Origin: an uncultured Deefgea sp.
Lineage (GTDB): Bacteria > Pseudomonadota > Gammaproteobacteria > Burkholderiales > Chitinibacteraceae
Assembly (NCBI RefSeq): GCF_947072475.1
Contig: NZ_CAMTIA010000001.1
Coordinates: forward strand, 62,001-126,000
Reading direction: 5' to 3'
DNA: 64,000 nucleotides
Below the pieces are notes generated by a model that made no database searches, had not been told where the DNA came from, and was given only the letters and a program-made list of their open reading frames with translations. This document shows, in pieces, positions 48,666 through 57,016 of the stretch. Within the stretch, counting starts at the first letter, position 1. The number at the start of each line of letters is the position of its first letter. A program made the translations under genes and the position numbers.

Positions 48666-50627
48666 ATGTGTGGTTTTGTTGGCTATTGGCAATCAGTGGA
48701 TTCGCCAGAAAATCCATCTACTTTAACTAAAATGATGGATGCTATAGCACATCGAGGCCCCGATGATTATGGTTCTTGGGTCTGCGATGGCATTTTTATG
48801 GGGCATCGACGACTCGCTGTTGTTGATTTATCTCCTGCTGGGCATCAGCCGATGAGGTCTGTTTCGCAGCGCTACATAATTATATTTAATGGTGAAATTT
48901 ATAATCACCTATCATTACGGCGTGAGTTAGAGTCTTTCGGGTTGCGTTGGCAGGGCCATTCGGATACCGAAACACTATTGGCCGGATTTGAATATTGGGG
49001 TATTCGTGCCACGATTGAAAAAGCAGTCGGTATGTTTGCCATGGCTATTTGGGATACCCAATTACGTCAATTGCATTTGGTACGTGACCGAATTGGTGAA
49101 AAGCCGTTGTATTATGGATGGCAAAATGATGTGTTTATGTTTGGATCTGAGCTAAAGTCGCTAAAACAACATCCAGCATTTCGTGGGGAGATTAATCGTG
49201 ACGCATTATCTTTGTTTATGCGTCACGCATATATTCCTGCACCGCATTCGATTTATCTGGATATTAAAAAACTGGAGCCGGGTACGATTTTGACCTTCTC
49301 AGAAGAAGGACGTTCAGTGACGTCTTTGTGCTATTGGTCAGGTAGTAAAACAGCTTTGGCAGGTAAGGCGCATCCGTTTGGAGGAACTGCCGAGCAGGCT
49401 GTAGATCATTTGGAGTCGGTGTTACTGAATGCAGTTGGTCAGCAAATGTTAGCAGATGTGCCGCTGGGTGCTTTTTTATCTGGCGGTGTCGATTCGTCGA
49501 CTGTTGTTGCCTTGATGCAAGCCCAATCAACCCAACCAGTGAAAACGTTTTCGATTGGATTTCATGTTGAGCGTTACAACGAAGCCGAACATGCAGCAGC
49601 AGTTGCTCGTCATTTGGGTACAGAACATACCGAGCTGTATGTCACACCTCAGCAGGCGATGGACGTGATTCCAAATCTGGCGCAGCTTTATGATGAACCG
49701 TTTGCCGACTCTTCTCAAATACCGACGTTTCTTGTTAGTCAGATGGCGCGTTCGCATGTTACGGTTGCATTATCGGGTGATGCTGGGGATGAGTTGTTTG
49801 CTGGTTACAACCGATATGTTTTGACGCAAAAAACTTGGCATCAGCTATCTAAATTGCCCGTGAATGTTCGGCAGCTGCTTGCTAAGGGCATAAAATCTAT
49901 ACCTCCAGGTGCATGGAATAAGATTGCTGCACCTTTGATGGGAATATTACTAGGGCATAATCGCTTGGCATTGCCCGGTGACAAACTTCATAAGGCTGCA
50001 TCAGTGTTATCATCTCGTAATGCTGCTGAAATTTATCGAGGTTTGGTTTCTACTTGGTCTGATCCCGCTTCATTGGTTCTAAATTCGACCGAGCCAATTA
50101 CGGCATTAACCGATCCACAGATCGCAAAAGCACTGAAAGAATTGAATAACGATGTCGAGCAGATGATGGCGTATGACATGCTTAGTTATTTGCCAGATGA
50201 TATTTTGGTGAAGGTCGATCGTGCCGCAATGGGCGTTTCGCTTGAAACTAGGGTTCCATTTCTTGATCATCGAGTTGTCGAGTTGGCTTGGCAAATTCCA
50301 CTGGAATATAAATTGCGCGACGGTCAAAGCAAATGGGCTTTGCGACAAGTGTTGTACAAGCATGTTCCACGTGAACTGATTGAACGTCCCAAGATGGGCT
50401 TTGGAATTCCTATTGACGACTGGCTTCGTGGCCCTCTACGCGAATGGGCTGAAGAATTAATTAATCCCACACGTATCAAACAGGAAGGGTTTTTCAATTA
50501 CGAAATGGTTGCTGAAAAATGGGATGAACATTTATCTGGCAAACGTAACTGGAGTCAGCATCTGTGGTGTGTATTGATGTTTCAGGCCTGGTTGGATAAT
50601 GAAAAGCAGCCGTCGCAGTTAAATTAA
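48666..50627 (+). CDS. asnB: Asparagine synthase-like amidotransferase
   Basis: 653 residues. Class-II glutamine amidotransferase with Cys2 nucleophile (MCGFVGYW), then RGPDDYGSW, HRRLAVVDLS, FNGEIYNH; the synthetase domain has the PP-loop SGGVDSS and SGDAGDELFAGYNRY. In surface-polysaccharide clusters such proteins (WbpS type) convert uronic acids of the repeat unit to uronamides rather than making asparagine. The neighbouring TviB- and TviC-like genes make such an acid, which supports that role. It is 5 bases after wzy. Confidence 0.9.
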   Translation: MCGFVGYWQSVDSPENPSTLTKMMDAIAHRGPDDYGSWVCDGIFMGHRRLAVVDLSPAGHQPMRSVSQRYIIIFNGEIYNHLSLRRELESFGLRWQGHSDTETLLAGFEYWGIRATIEKAVGMFAMAIWDTQLRQLHLVRDRIGEKPLYYGWQNDVFMFGSELKSLKQHPAFRGEINRDALSLFMRHAYIPAPHSIYLDIKKLEPGTILTFSEEGRSVTSLCYWSGSKTALAGKAHPFGGTAEQAVDHLESVLLNAVGQQMLADVPLGAFLSGGVDSSTVVALMQAQSTQPVKTFSIGFHVERYNEAEHAAAVARHLGTEHTELYVTPQQAMDVIPNLAQLYDEPFADSSQIPTFLVSQMARSHVTVALSGDAGDELFAGYNRYVLTQKTWHQLSKLPVNVRQLLAKGIKSIPPGAWNKIAAPLMGILLGHNRLALPGDKLHKAASVLSSRNAAEIYRGLVSTWSDPASLVLNSTEPITALTDPQIAKALKELNNDVEQMMAYDMLSYLPDDILVKVDRAAMGVSLETRVPFLDHRVVELAWQIPLEYKLRDGQSKWALRQVLYKHVPRELIERPKMGFGIPIDDWLRGPLREWAEELINPTRIKQEGFFNYEMVAEKWDEHLSGKRNWSQHLWCVLMFQAWLDNEKQPSQLN

Positions 50628-50664
50628 TTTGATTAAGCAATTTCTAGAGAGTTGAGAAAAAATA

Positions 50665-51951
50665 ATGGTTCATCAACGCAAGATTTCAGTAGTTGGCCTT
50701 GGTTATGTTGGCTTGCCAGTGGCGGTCGCTTTTGGCAAAGTGGCTCCAGCCATCGGTTTTGATATTAATGAATTACGCTTGACTGAGTTACGTGCAGGGC
50801 ATGATCGTACGAATGAAGTTGAAGATGGGGACCTTGCTGCTGCACAAATTGTTTTTACTAGTAGCACTACAGAACTAGCTCAAGCTGATTTTCACATTGT
50901 TGCAGTACCAACTCCAGTGGATGATGCGCATCAACCTGATTTAACTCCAGTTGTTAAAGCTTCCGAGACCGTCGGTAAGGCTTTGAAAAAGGGCGATATC
51001 GTCGTTTATGAATCAACGGTTTACCCTGGTGTTACAGAAGAAATCTGCGTGCCAATCCTTGAGCGTATTTCTGGCTTGATATGCGGAGTGGATTTTACTG
51101 TCGGCTATAGTCCTGAGCGAATTAATCCGGGAGATAAAGAGCATACATTTACTAAAATCAAAAAAGTAGTTTCAGGGCAAGATCAAGCAACGTTAGATAT
51201 TGTGGCGGATGTATATGGATCGGTGGTCACTGCGGGTGTGTATAAAGCGGCAACAATCAAAGTGGCTGAAGCGGCTAAAGTTATTGAAAATACGCAGCGG
51301 GATTTGAATATTGCGCTGATGAATGAGTTAGCTTTGATTTTTGATCGGATGGGTATTGATACATTGGATGTGCTGGAAGCCGCTGGTACGAAGTGGAATT
51401 TTTTGAAGTTCAAGCCGGGCCTAGTGGGCGGTCATTGCATTGGTGTTGATCCTTATTATTTGACGCATAAAGCTGAAAAGCTGGGCTATATCCCACAAGT
51501 CATTTTATCTGGGCGGCGTATCAATGATGGAATGGGGGCGTATATTGCGCAACAAACGATCAAGCAAATGATTCATGCTGGTCACCCAATTGCTGGCAGT
51601 ACCGTGACTGTGCTAGGGCTCACATTCAAAGAAAATTGCCCAGATTTACGTAACTCTCGCGTGATCGACATTATTCGTGAATTGCAGGATTTTGGTGTTA
51701 ATGTGCAGGTATGCGATCCTGAGGCAGATAGTCATGAGGCTGTAGAGGAATACGGCGTGCCTTTGACGCCTGTTGCTGTGCTTAAAAAAGCCACTGCTAT
51801 GGTCGTCGCCGTAGCACATCACGAATTTGCCGCTTGGCCAATGGCACAGTATTTGGCTCTAATGGAAAGCAATCCTGTCGTGATCGACGTGAAAGGGGTG
51901 TGTGATCGTCAAGCGATGGCTGACGCCGGTGTGCGTTTCTGGCGCCTGTAA
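50665..51951 (+). CDS. tviB: UDP-N-acetylhexosamine 6-dehydrogenase, TviB type
   Basis: 428 residues of the UDP-glucose/GDP-mannose dehydrogenase family. NAD fold KISVVGLGYVGLPVAVAFGK, YESTVYPGVTEEICVP, YSPERINPGDKEHT, catalytic C258 in VGGHCIGVDPYYLTHKA, and LGLTFKENCPDLRNSRVID. The sub-type with NPGDKEH and ENCPDLRNS is TviB/WbpO: UDP-GlcNAc or UDP-GalNAc to the uronic acid. It supplies a HexNAcA for the repeat unit together with tviC and AsnB. Confidence 0.92.
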   Translation: MVHQRKISVVGLGYVGLPVAVAFGKVAPAIGFDINELRLTELRAGHDRTNEVEDGDLAAAQIVFTSSTTELAQADFHIVAVPTPVDDAHQPDLTPVVKASETVGKALKKGDIVVYESTVYPGVTEEICVPILERISGLICGVDFTVGYSPERINPGDKEHTFTKIKKVVSGQDQATLDIVADVYGSVVTAGVYKAATIKVAEAAKVIENTQRDLNIALMNELALIFDRMGIDTLDVLEAAGTKWNFLKFKPGLVGGHCIGVDPYYLTHKAEKLGYIPQVILSGRRINDGMGAYIAQQTIKQMIHAGHPIAGSTVTVLGLTFKENCPDLRNSRVIDIIRELQDFGVNVQVCDPEADSHEAVEEYGVPLTPVAVLKKATAMVVAVAHHEFAAWPMAQYLALMESNPVVIDVKGVCDRQAMADAGVRFWRL

Positions 51952-51979
51952 TTGTTGTTGCAATTAATTAGGATTCATT

Positions 51980-53017
51980 GTGTCGAAATTTGCTGAAGTA
52001 AAAACGGCGTTGCTTGCGCAACCCAAAGTCTGGCTGATCACTGGTGTGGCTGGCTTTATTGGTTCAAATTTGTTGGAGCAATTGCTCAAGCTCGGCCAAA
52101 CCGTTGTGGGCTTGGATAATTTTTCCACCGGACATCGTCATAACCTAACTATGGTGCAAGCAATCGTTGGTGCGGATGCTTGGTCCCGTTTTACCCTGAT
52201 GGAGGGTGATATCCGTGATTTAGCGACGTGCGAGCAAGCTGTTAATGATGTGAATTATGTTTTGCATCAGGCGGCCTTGGGTAGTGTACCGCGGTCACTC
52301 GAGAATCCGATTCACACCCACGAAAGCAATATTAATGGTTTTCTTAATATGCTGGTTGCAGCCCGCGATGCTAACGTAGCGCGCTTTGTTTACGCTGCTT
52401 CGAGCTCAACCTATGGCGATCACCCAGGTCTACCCAAGGTCGAAGATCGTATCGGCAAGCCGTTGTCGCCTTATGCGGTCACAAAGTATGTCAATGAGCT
52501 ATATGCCGATGTCTTTGGCCGTTGCTATGGCATGCCAACGATTGGATTGCGATATTTCAATGTCTTTGGCCCACGCCAAGACCCCGATGGTGCCTATGCG
52601 GCAGTGATTCCTAAATGGTTTGGTAGCCTGCTACGCAATCAGGATATTTTCATCAATGGCGATGGTGAGACTAGCCGCGATTTTTGTTTTATCGACAACG
52701 TAGTGCAAATGAATCTGCTGGCGGCGACGACCAATAATTCTGAAGCGGTCAATCAGGTTTATAACGTCGCAGTAGGGGATCGCACAACTTTGAACCAGTT
52801 GTATGGTTGGATTCGCGAGCAGGTTGCTGTAATCCACCCAGAGAAATCTACGGTCGAGCCGATTTATCGTGATTTCCGTGTAGGCGATGTTCGTCATTCA
52901 CAAGCGGATGTTGCTAAAGCTCAATTATTATTGGGCTATGCACCTACGCACTCGATCCAGCAAGGCTTGGATGTGGCTGCAGCTTATTATTTGAGAGCGA
53001 TGACGGTACATGGCTAA
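51980..53017 (+). CDS. tviC: UDP-N-acetylglucosamine/uronate 4-epimerase, TviC/WbpP type
   Basis: 345 residues, extended [49 protein letters not shown] (the S-V-P-R-S motif is typical of TviC/WbpP epimerases), [12 protein letters not shown], catalytic YAVTK, and [21 protein letters not shown]. It interconverts the gluco and galacto forms of UDP-HexNAc(A). It is 28 bases after tviB and overlaps the glycosyltransferase gene by 8. Confidence 0.9.
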   Translation: MSKFAEVKTALLAQPKVWLITGVAGFIGSNLLEQLLKLGQTVVGLDNFSTGHRHNLTMVQAIVGADAWSRFTLMEGDIRDLATCEQAVNDVNYVLHQAALGSVPRSLENPIHTHESNINGFLNMLVAARDANVARFVYAASSSTYGDHPGLPKVEDRIGKPLSPYAVTKYVNELYADVFGRCYGMPTIGLRYFNVFGPRQDPDGAYAAVIPKWFGSLLRNQDIFINGDGETSRDFCFIDNVVQMNLLAATTNNSEAVNQVYNVAVGDRTTLNQLYGWIREQVAVIHPEKSTVEPIYRDFRVGDVRHSQADVAKAQLLLGYAPTHSIQQGLDVAAAYYLRAMTVHG

Positions 53018-54134
53018 GGTTTTGATTATTGCTGGGTTGGCCGAATCATTGCTAAATTTTCGAGGGCCTTTAGTCGACGCAATGTTGCAAGCAGGTCATC
53101 AGGTGTTTGCCTGTGCACCCGATTGTGATGCGGATTTTAAAGATCGACTACAAGCATTGGGAATTCAATTTTATCCAATTCCGATGAGTCGAGCCGGCTT
53201 AAATCCATTGGAAGATCTTGCAACGATAAATGCCATACGCCAACTTTGTCAGTTAGTTAGTCCAGACTTGGTTTTGGCCTATACGATCAAACCTGTGGTG
53301 TATGGATTGCTTGCAGCACGCCTTGCAGGAGTGAAACAACGCTTCGCGCTAATTACGGGTTTGGGTTATGCCTTTACCGCCGAGCAGGGCGGGATTGCTC
53401 GCAAGCTTATAAACCGAGTTGCACAAGGTTTGTATCAAATTGGATTGCAAGGCGCAGCAGGGGTTTTCTTTCAAAACCCTGATGACCGTGCATTATTTCA
53501 AAGCTTAGGCTTGTTGCCTAAAAAAACTCAAGTGACCTTGGTTAATGGTTCTGGTGTGGATACTGCACATTTCGCGTCGTCCTCATTACCCGAAACTCCA
53601 AGCTTTTTGCTCATTGCTCGCTTGCTGGCTGATAAGGGGGTGCGCGAGTATGTCGCCGCTGCAACCCGCGTCAAGGCACAATATCCCCTAGCCAGATTTC
53701 AATTGGTTGGCCCGCTTGACCCAAATCCAAGTGCAATTAGTCAGCGAGAGCTAGACGGCTGGATACAATCCGGTGCGATTGAATATCTGGGAGTATTGCA
53801 AGATGTTCGCCCCGCAATTGCTGCTGCTAGCGTCTATGTTTTGCCTTCATACCGAGAAGGTACCCCACGTTCGGTGCTGGAAGCTATGTCTCAAGGTCGC
53901 GCCATTATTACTACGGATGCACCTGGTTGCCGTGAAACCGTAGAGCAGGGTATCAATGGCATATTGGTTCCTGTGCGGGATGTTGATGCATTAGCCAACG
54001 CAATGATTTCTTTGATTGAGAATCCCGCACAAATTGTTGCAATGGCAAAGTCATCCCGTCTAATTGCGGTTGAAAAATACGATGTGCATAAGGTGAATGC
54101 TGTCATGCTTGGCGTTATGGATTTGGCAAAATGA
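53010..54134 (+). CDS. Glycosyltransferase family 4
   Basis: 374 residues with GT-B fold. N-lobe [32 protein letters not shown] (a loop seen in WbpT/PglA-like GT4 enzymes); C-lobe [20 protein letters not shown] with the E-x7-E of GT4. It adds a sugar from UDP or similar to the lipid-linked intermediate at the inner membrane face. The donor is probably UDP-HexNAc(A), from context. It is the only non-initiating transferase gene visible in the cluster. Overlaps the next gene by 4 bases (ATGA). Confidence 0.88.
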   Translation: MAKVLIIAGLAESLLNFRGPLVDAMLQAGHQVFACAPDCDADFKDRLQALGIQFYPIPMSRAGLNPLEDLATINAIRQLCQLVSPDLVLAYTIKPVVYGLLAARLAGVKQRFALITGLGYAFTAEQGGIARKLINRVAQGLYQIGLQGAAGVFFQNPDDRALFQSLGLLPKKTQVTLVNGSGVDTAHFASSSLPETPSFLLIARLLADKGVREYVAAATRVKAQYPLARFQLVGPLDPNPSAISQRELDGWIQSGAIEYLGVLQDVRPAIAAASVYVLPSYREGTPRSVLEAMSQGRAIITTDAPGCRETVEQGINGILVPVRDVDALANAMISLIENPAQIVAMAKSSRLIAVEKYDVHKVNAVMLGVMDLAK

Positions 54135-54721
54135 AACGTTTATTTGATGTGGTTGTTTCGCTGGCTGTGTTATTGCTGGTTTGGCCAGCGTTACTGGTTT
54201 TGATTGTTTTGATTCGATTTAAGTTGGGCTCACCGGTTTTCTTTACCCAAGTTAGGCCCGGTTTGCATGGTAAGCCGTTTCGGATGGTGAAGTTTCGTAC
54301 CATGACCGATGAGAAGGATCACGCTGGCAATTTGCTGCCTGATGACGTACGCCTGACTCGTTTTGGTCAGTTGCTGCGATCTACAAGCCTCGATGAGTTA
54401 CCTGAGCTTTGGAATGTTCTCAAAGGCGAAATGAGCTTAGTAGGCCCGCGTCCGTTACTGATGGAATATTTGCCGCTGTATTCTGCGGAGCAGGCACGCC
54501 GACATGAAGTTAGGCCTGGTATTACTGGTTGGGCGCAAGTGAATGGTCGTAATGCTATATCTTGGGAAGAAAAATTTGCACTTGATGTTTGGTATGTCGA
54601 GCATCAGTCGATTTGGCTTGATATTAAAATTCTTTGTTTGACAATTAAAAAAGTATTAATTCGTGATGGAATATCTGCAGAAGGTCAAGCCACTGCAGAA
54701 AGATTTAGAGGTTCAAAATGA
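54131..54721 (+). CDS. pglC: Initiating phosphoglycosyltransferase, PglC type
   Basis: 196 residues. An N-terminal re-entrant membrane helix (VVSLAVLLLVWPALLVLIVLIRF) and the small monotopic PGT core: RPGLHGKPFRMVKFRTM, the Asp-Glu dyad in STSLDELPELWNVLKGEMSLVGPRPLL, and RPGITGWAQVNGR. Lacking the extra N-terminal helices of WbaP, it is PglC-like. It moves a phosphosugar, likely the UDP-bacillosamine-type sugar made next door, to undecaprenyl phosphate, starting the repeat unit. Confidence 0.92.
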   Translation: MKRLFDVVVSLAVLLLVWPALLVLIVLIRFKLGSPVFFTQVRPGLHGKPFRMVKFRTMTDEKDHAGNLLPDDVRLTRFGQLLRSTSLDELPELWNVLKGEMSLVGPRPLLMEYLPLYSAEQARRHEVRPGITGWAQVNGRNAISWEEKFALDVWYVEHQSIWLDIKILCLTIKKVLIRDGISAEGQATAERFRGSK

Positions 54722-55392
54722 AAATTGTTTATGCTATTTATGGTGCTAGCGGTTACGGTAGAGAGGTTTTACCGTTATTAAAGCGGCAGTTTAATTTAAG
54801 TAATGAAAATTTGTTTTTTATTGATGATGCAAAAAATGAGAGTGCCGCAATTGTAAATTCAATACCCGTATTGAATTATCAACGGTTTTTGAATTTGGAA
54901 GCTGATTGTAAAAATGTTGTAGTAGCTATAGCAAATAGTCGTATTCGTGAAGATTTATCAAAGAAACTTATTGAAGATGGAATGCAACTTATCTCTGTTG
55001 AGGCTGATAATATTGTTAAATATGATGAAGTAAGTATTGGGTCATCATCTATAATTTCTGCTTTTGTAACATTAACTTCTAACATTTCGATCGGGGAAAG
55101 TTTTCAAGCTAATATTTATAGCTATGTAGGGCATGATTGCGTTATAGGAGACTATGTAACGTTTGCACCTGCAGTAAAATGTAATGGTAATGTGATTATT
55201 GAAGATCATGCTTATATCGGTACTGGAGCAATAATAAAGCAAGGAACTCCATCAAGGCCTTTACGCATCGGTGCTGGTGCGATTGTAGGAATGGGGGCGG
55301 TAGTTACAAAGGATGTGCCTCCAGGTGTTACCGTTATTGGAAATCCAGCTAGACCTTTTAGCAAAGAGGCGCTTCGTAATGAACGTAAATGA
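54718..55392 (+). CDS. Sugar N-acyltransferase, PglD type
   Basis: 224 residues. The N-terminal Rossmann-like sugar-nucleotide domain (IYGASGYGREVLPLL) followed by left-handed beta-helix repeats (IGSSSIISAFVTLTSNISIGE, YVGHDCVIGDYV with catalytic-type His, AYIGTGAIIKQG) and KDVPPGVTVIGNPAR. PglD acetylates UDP-4-amino-sugar to UDP-diNAcBac with acetyl-CoA. AT-rich; overlaps pglC by 4 bases and the MaoC gene by 14. The acyl group may not be acetyl, given the hydratase beside it. Confidence 0.85.
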   Translation: MKIVYAIYGASGYGREVLPLLKRQFNLSNENLFFIDDAKNESAAIVNSIPVLNYQRFLNLEADCKNVVVAIANSRIREDLSKKLIEDGMQLISVEADNIVKYDEVSIGSSSIISAFVTLTSNISIGESFQANIYSYVGHDCVIGDYVTFAPAVKCNGNVIIEDHAYIGTGAIIKQGTPSRPLRIGAGAIVGMGAVVTKDVPPGVTVIGNPARPFSKEALRNERK

Positions 55393-55816
55393 TGTGAATT
55401 TTGGTGGTTATTCAATTGAGGATATCTCAATTGGGATGAAAGAGGCATATTGCCATACTATTTCAGATGCCGATATTAAGTCATATGCAGGTATATCTGG
55501 CGACAATAATCCTGTGCATATGAGCAAGGCTTACGCTGCAAGCACCCGCTTTAAAGATAGAATAGCTCATGGCTTCTATTCAGCAGGATTTTTCTCTGCG
55601 CTATTTGGTACTAGATTGCCTGGGCCGGGCTGTGTATATGTATCACAAAATTTAAAATTTATTCGTCCTGTGTATATTAATGATGAAGTGATTGCTGTTG
55701 TTGAAGTGACCGCTTTAGATCTGCCTAGGGGGCGTGTTTTTTTTAGTACTCGTTGTTTTGTAAATGAAAAAATGGTCATCGATGGTGAGGCCGAGTTATA
55801 TCTACCCAAGAAATAA
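55379..55816 (+). CDS. MaoC-type (R)-enoyl-CoA hydratase
   Basis: 145 residues, one hot-dog domain. YAGISGDNNPVHMSKAYAAS is the hydratase-2 motif with catalytic Asp and His, followed by RIAHGFYSAGFFSALFGTRLPGPG and the C-terminal GEAELYLPKK. It hydrates short trans-2-enoyl-CoA to (R)-3-hydroxyacyl-CoA. The ATG at 55379 overlaps the pglD end; GAGG lies 11 bases upstream. An earlier start at 55313 is out of the family frame. In this place it could supply a 3-hydroxyacyl (for example 3-hydroxybutyryl) group to the PglD-like acyltransferase. That role is inference. Confidence 0.85.
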   Translation: MNVNDVNFGGYSIEDISIGMKEAYCHTISDADIKSYAGISGDNNPVHMSKAYAASTRFKDRIAHGFYSAGFFSALFGTRLPGPGCVYVSQNLKFIRPVYINDEVIAVVEVTALDLPRGRVFFSTRCFVNEKMVIDGEAELYLPKK

Positions 55817-55825
55817 GGTTGAATA

Positions 55826-57001
55826 GTGCTTAATACAAAATTAACTCCTTGGCCTAGTTTTAATATAGAAGAAGCGGAAGCCGTCCAGTCTGTATTGTTA
55901 TCCAACAAGGTAAATTATTGGACTGGTACGGAGTGTCGTGATTTCGAAAAGGAATTCGCTGCATGGTGTGATTCGAAATATGCTGTTGCACTTGCCAATG
56001 GCACTTTGGCTTTGGATGTAGCGTTTAAGTCGCTGGGAATTGGTGCTGGCGATGAAGTGATCGTTACCTCGCGCACCTTTCTGGCTTCGGCGAGTAGTAT
56101 TGTTACTGCTGGGGCAAACCCAGTGTTTGCCGATGTCGATCTCGATAGTCAGAATATTACGGCTGATACTATTCGTGCGGTGTTGACGCCCAATACCAAA
56201 GCTATTATTTGCGTGCATCTAGCGGGATGGCCGTGTGAGATGGACGATATTATGGTCTTGGCTCAGGAAAAAGGCCTCTACGTTATAGAAGACTGCGCTC
56301 AGGCTCATGGTGCGAAATATAAAGGTCGCTCAGTAGGCTCGATTGGGCATATTGCGGCATGGTCATTCTGTCAGGACAAAATCATGACCACCGGTGGTGA
56401 GGGCGGCATGGTCACGACGAATGATGAGCAGCTTTGGAGAAAAATGTGGTCGTATAAGGATCACGGTAAATCATGGGAAGCGGTTTACGAGCGCCAGCAT
56501 CCACCAGGCTTTCGCTGGGTGCATGATTCGTTTGGCACCAATTGGCGGATGATGGAGATGCAGGCTGTTATCGGCAGAATCCAACTTCGTCGCATGGCGG
56601 AGTGGACCAATAAGCGCCAGGCTAATGCGGATAAGATCGATCAGATTGCGAACGCGTTTACCTCTATTCGTATTCCTACTATCCCTGTTTATATTGAGCA
56701 TGCCCAGTACAAACATTATTTATTTGTCGAGCCGACTCAATTGAAAGAGGGGTGGTCGCGAGATCGAATTATTGAAGCGCTTGCCGCTTTGGATGTGCCT
56801 TGTTATCAGGGATCGTGTTCCGAAGTGTATTTAGAAACAGCTTTTGATGGTACACCTTGGCGTCCAGCGCAAAGACTTGCAATTGCTCGCCAATTAGGTG
56901 AAACCAGTCTGATGTTTTTGGTGCATCCGACGTTGACTGATGCAGATATGGATTTGGTTTGTAATGGCCTAAATGCAGTTTTAAGTCAAGCTACATTGTA
57001 G
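55826..57001 (+). CDS. pglE: Sugar aminotransferase, DegT/DnrJ/EryC1 family (PglE type)
   Basis: 391 residues. Fold-I aminotransferase with ALANGTLALDVAFKSLGIGAGDEVIVTSRTFLASASSIV, VIEDCAQAHGAKYKGRSVG, PLP lysine in AWSFCQDKIMTTGGEGGMV. It aminates C4 of a UDP-4-keto-6-deoxy-HexNAc, the product of the PglF-like enzyme, using glutamate. The start is GTG at 55826 with AAGG 7 bases upstream. It is 9 bases after the MaoC gene and 15 before pglF, so co-transcribed. Confidence 0.9.
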   Translation: MLNTKLTPWPSFNIEEAEAVQSVLLSNKVNYWTGTECRDFEKEFAAWCDSKYAVALANGTLALDVAFKSLGIGAGDEVIVTSRTFLASASSIVTAGANPVFADVDLDSQNITADTIRAVLTPNTKAIICVHLAGWPCEMDDIMVLAQEKGLYVIEDCAQAHGAKYKGRSVGSIGHIAAWSFCQDKIMTTGGEGGMVTTNDEQLWRKMWSYKDHGKSWEAVYERQHPPGFRWVHDSFGTNWRMMEMQAVIGRIQLRRMAEWTNKRQANADKIDQIANAFTSIRIPTIPVYIEHAQYKHYLFVEPTQLKEGWSRDRIIEALAALDVPCYQGSCSEVYLETAFDGTPWRPAQRLAIARQLGETSLMFLVHPTLTDADMDLVCNGLNAVLSQATL

Positions 57002-57016
57002 GGCGGAAATAAATTC

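Noticed and set aside
48666-50627. AsnB as a plain housekeeping asparagine synthetase
   Set aside because: Possible biochemically, but position between wzy and tviB and the length fit the polysaccharide amidotransferase group better.
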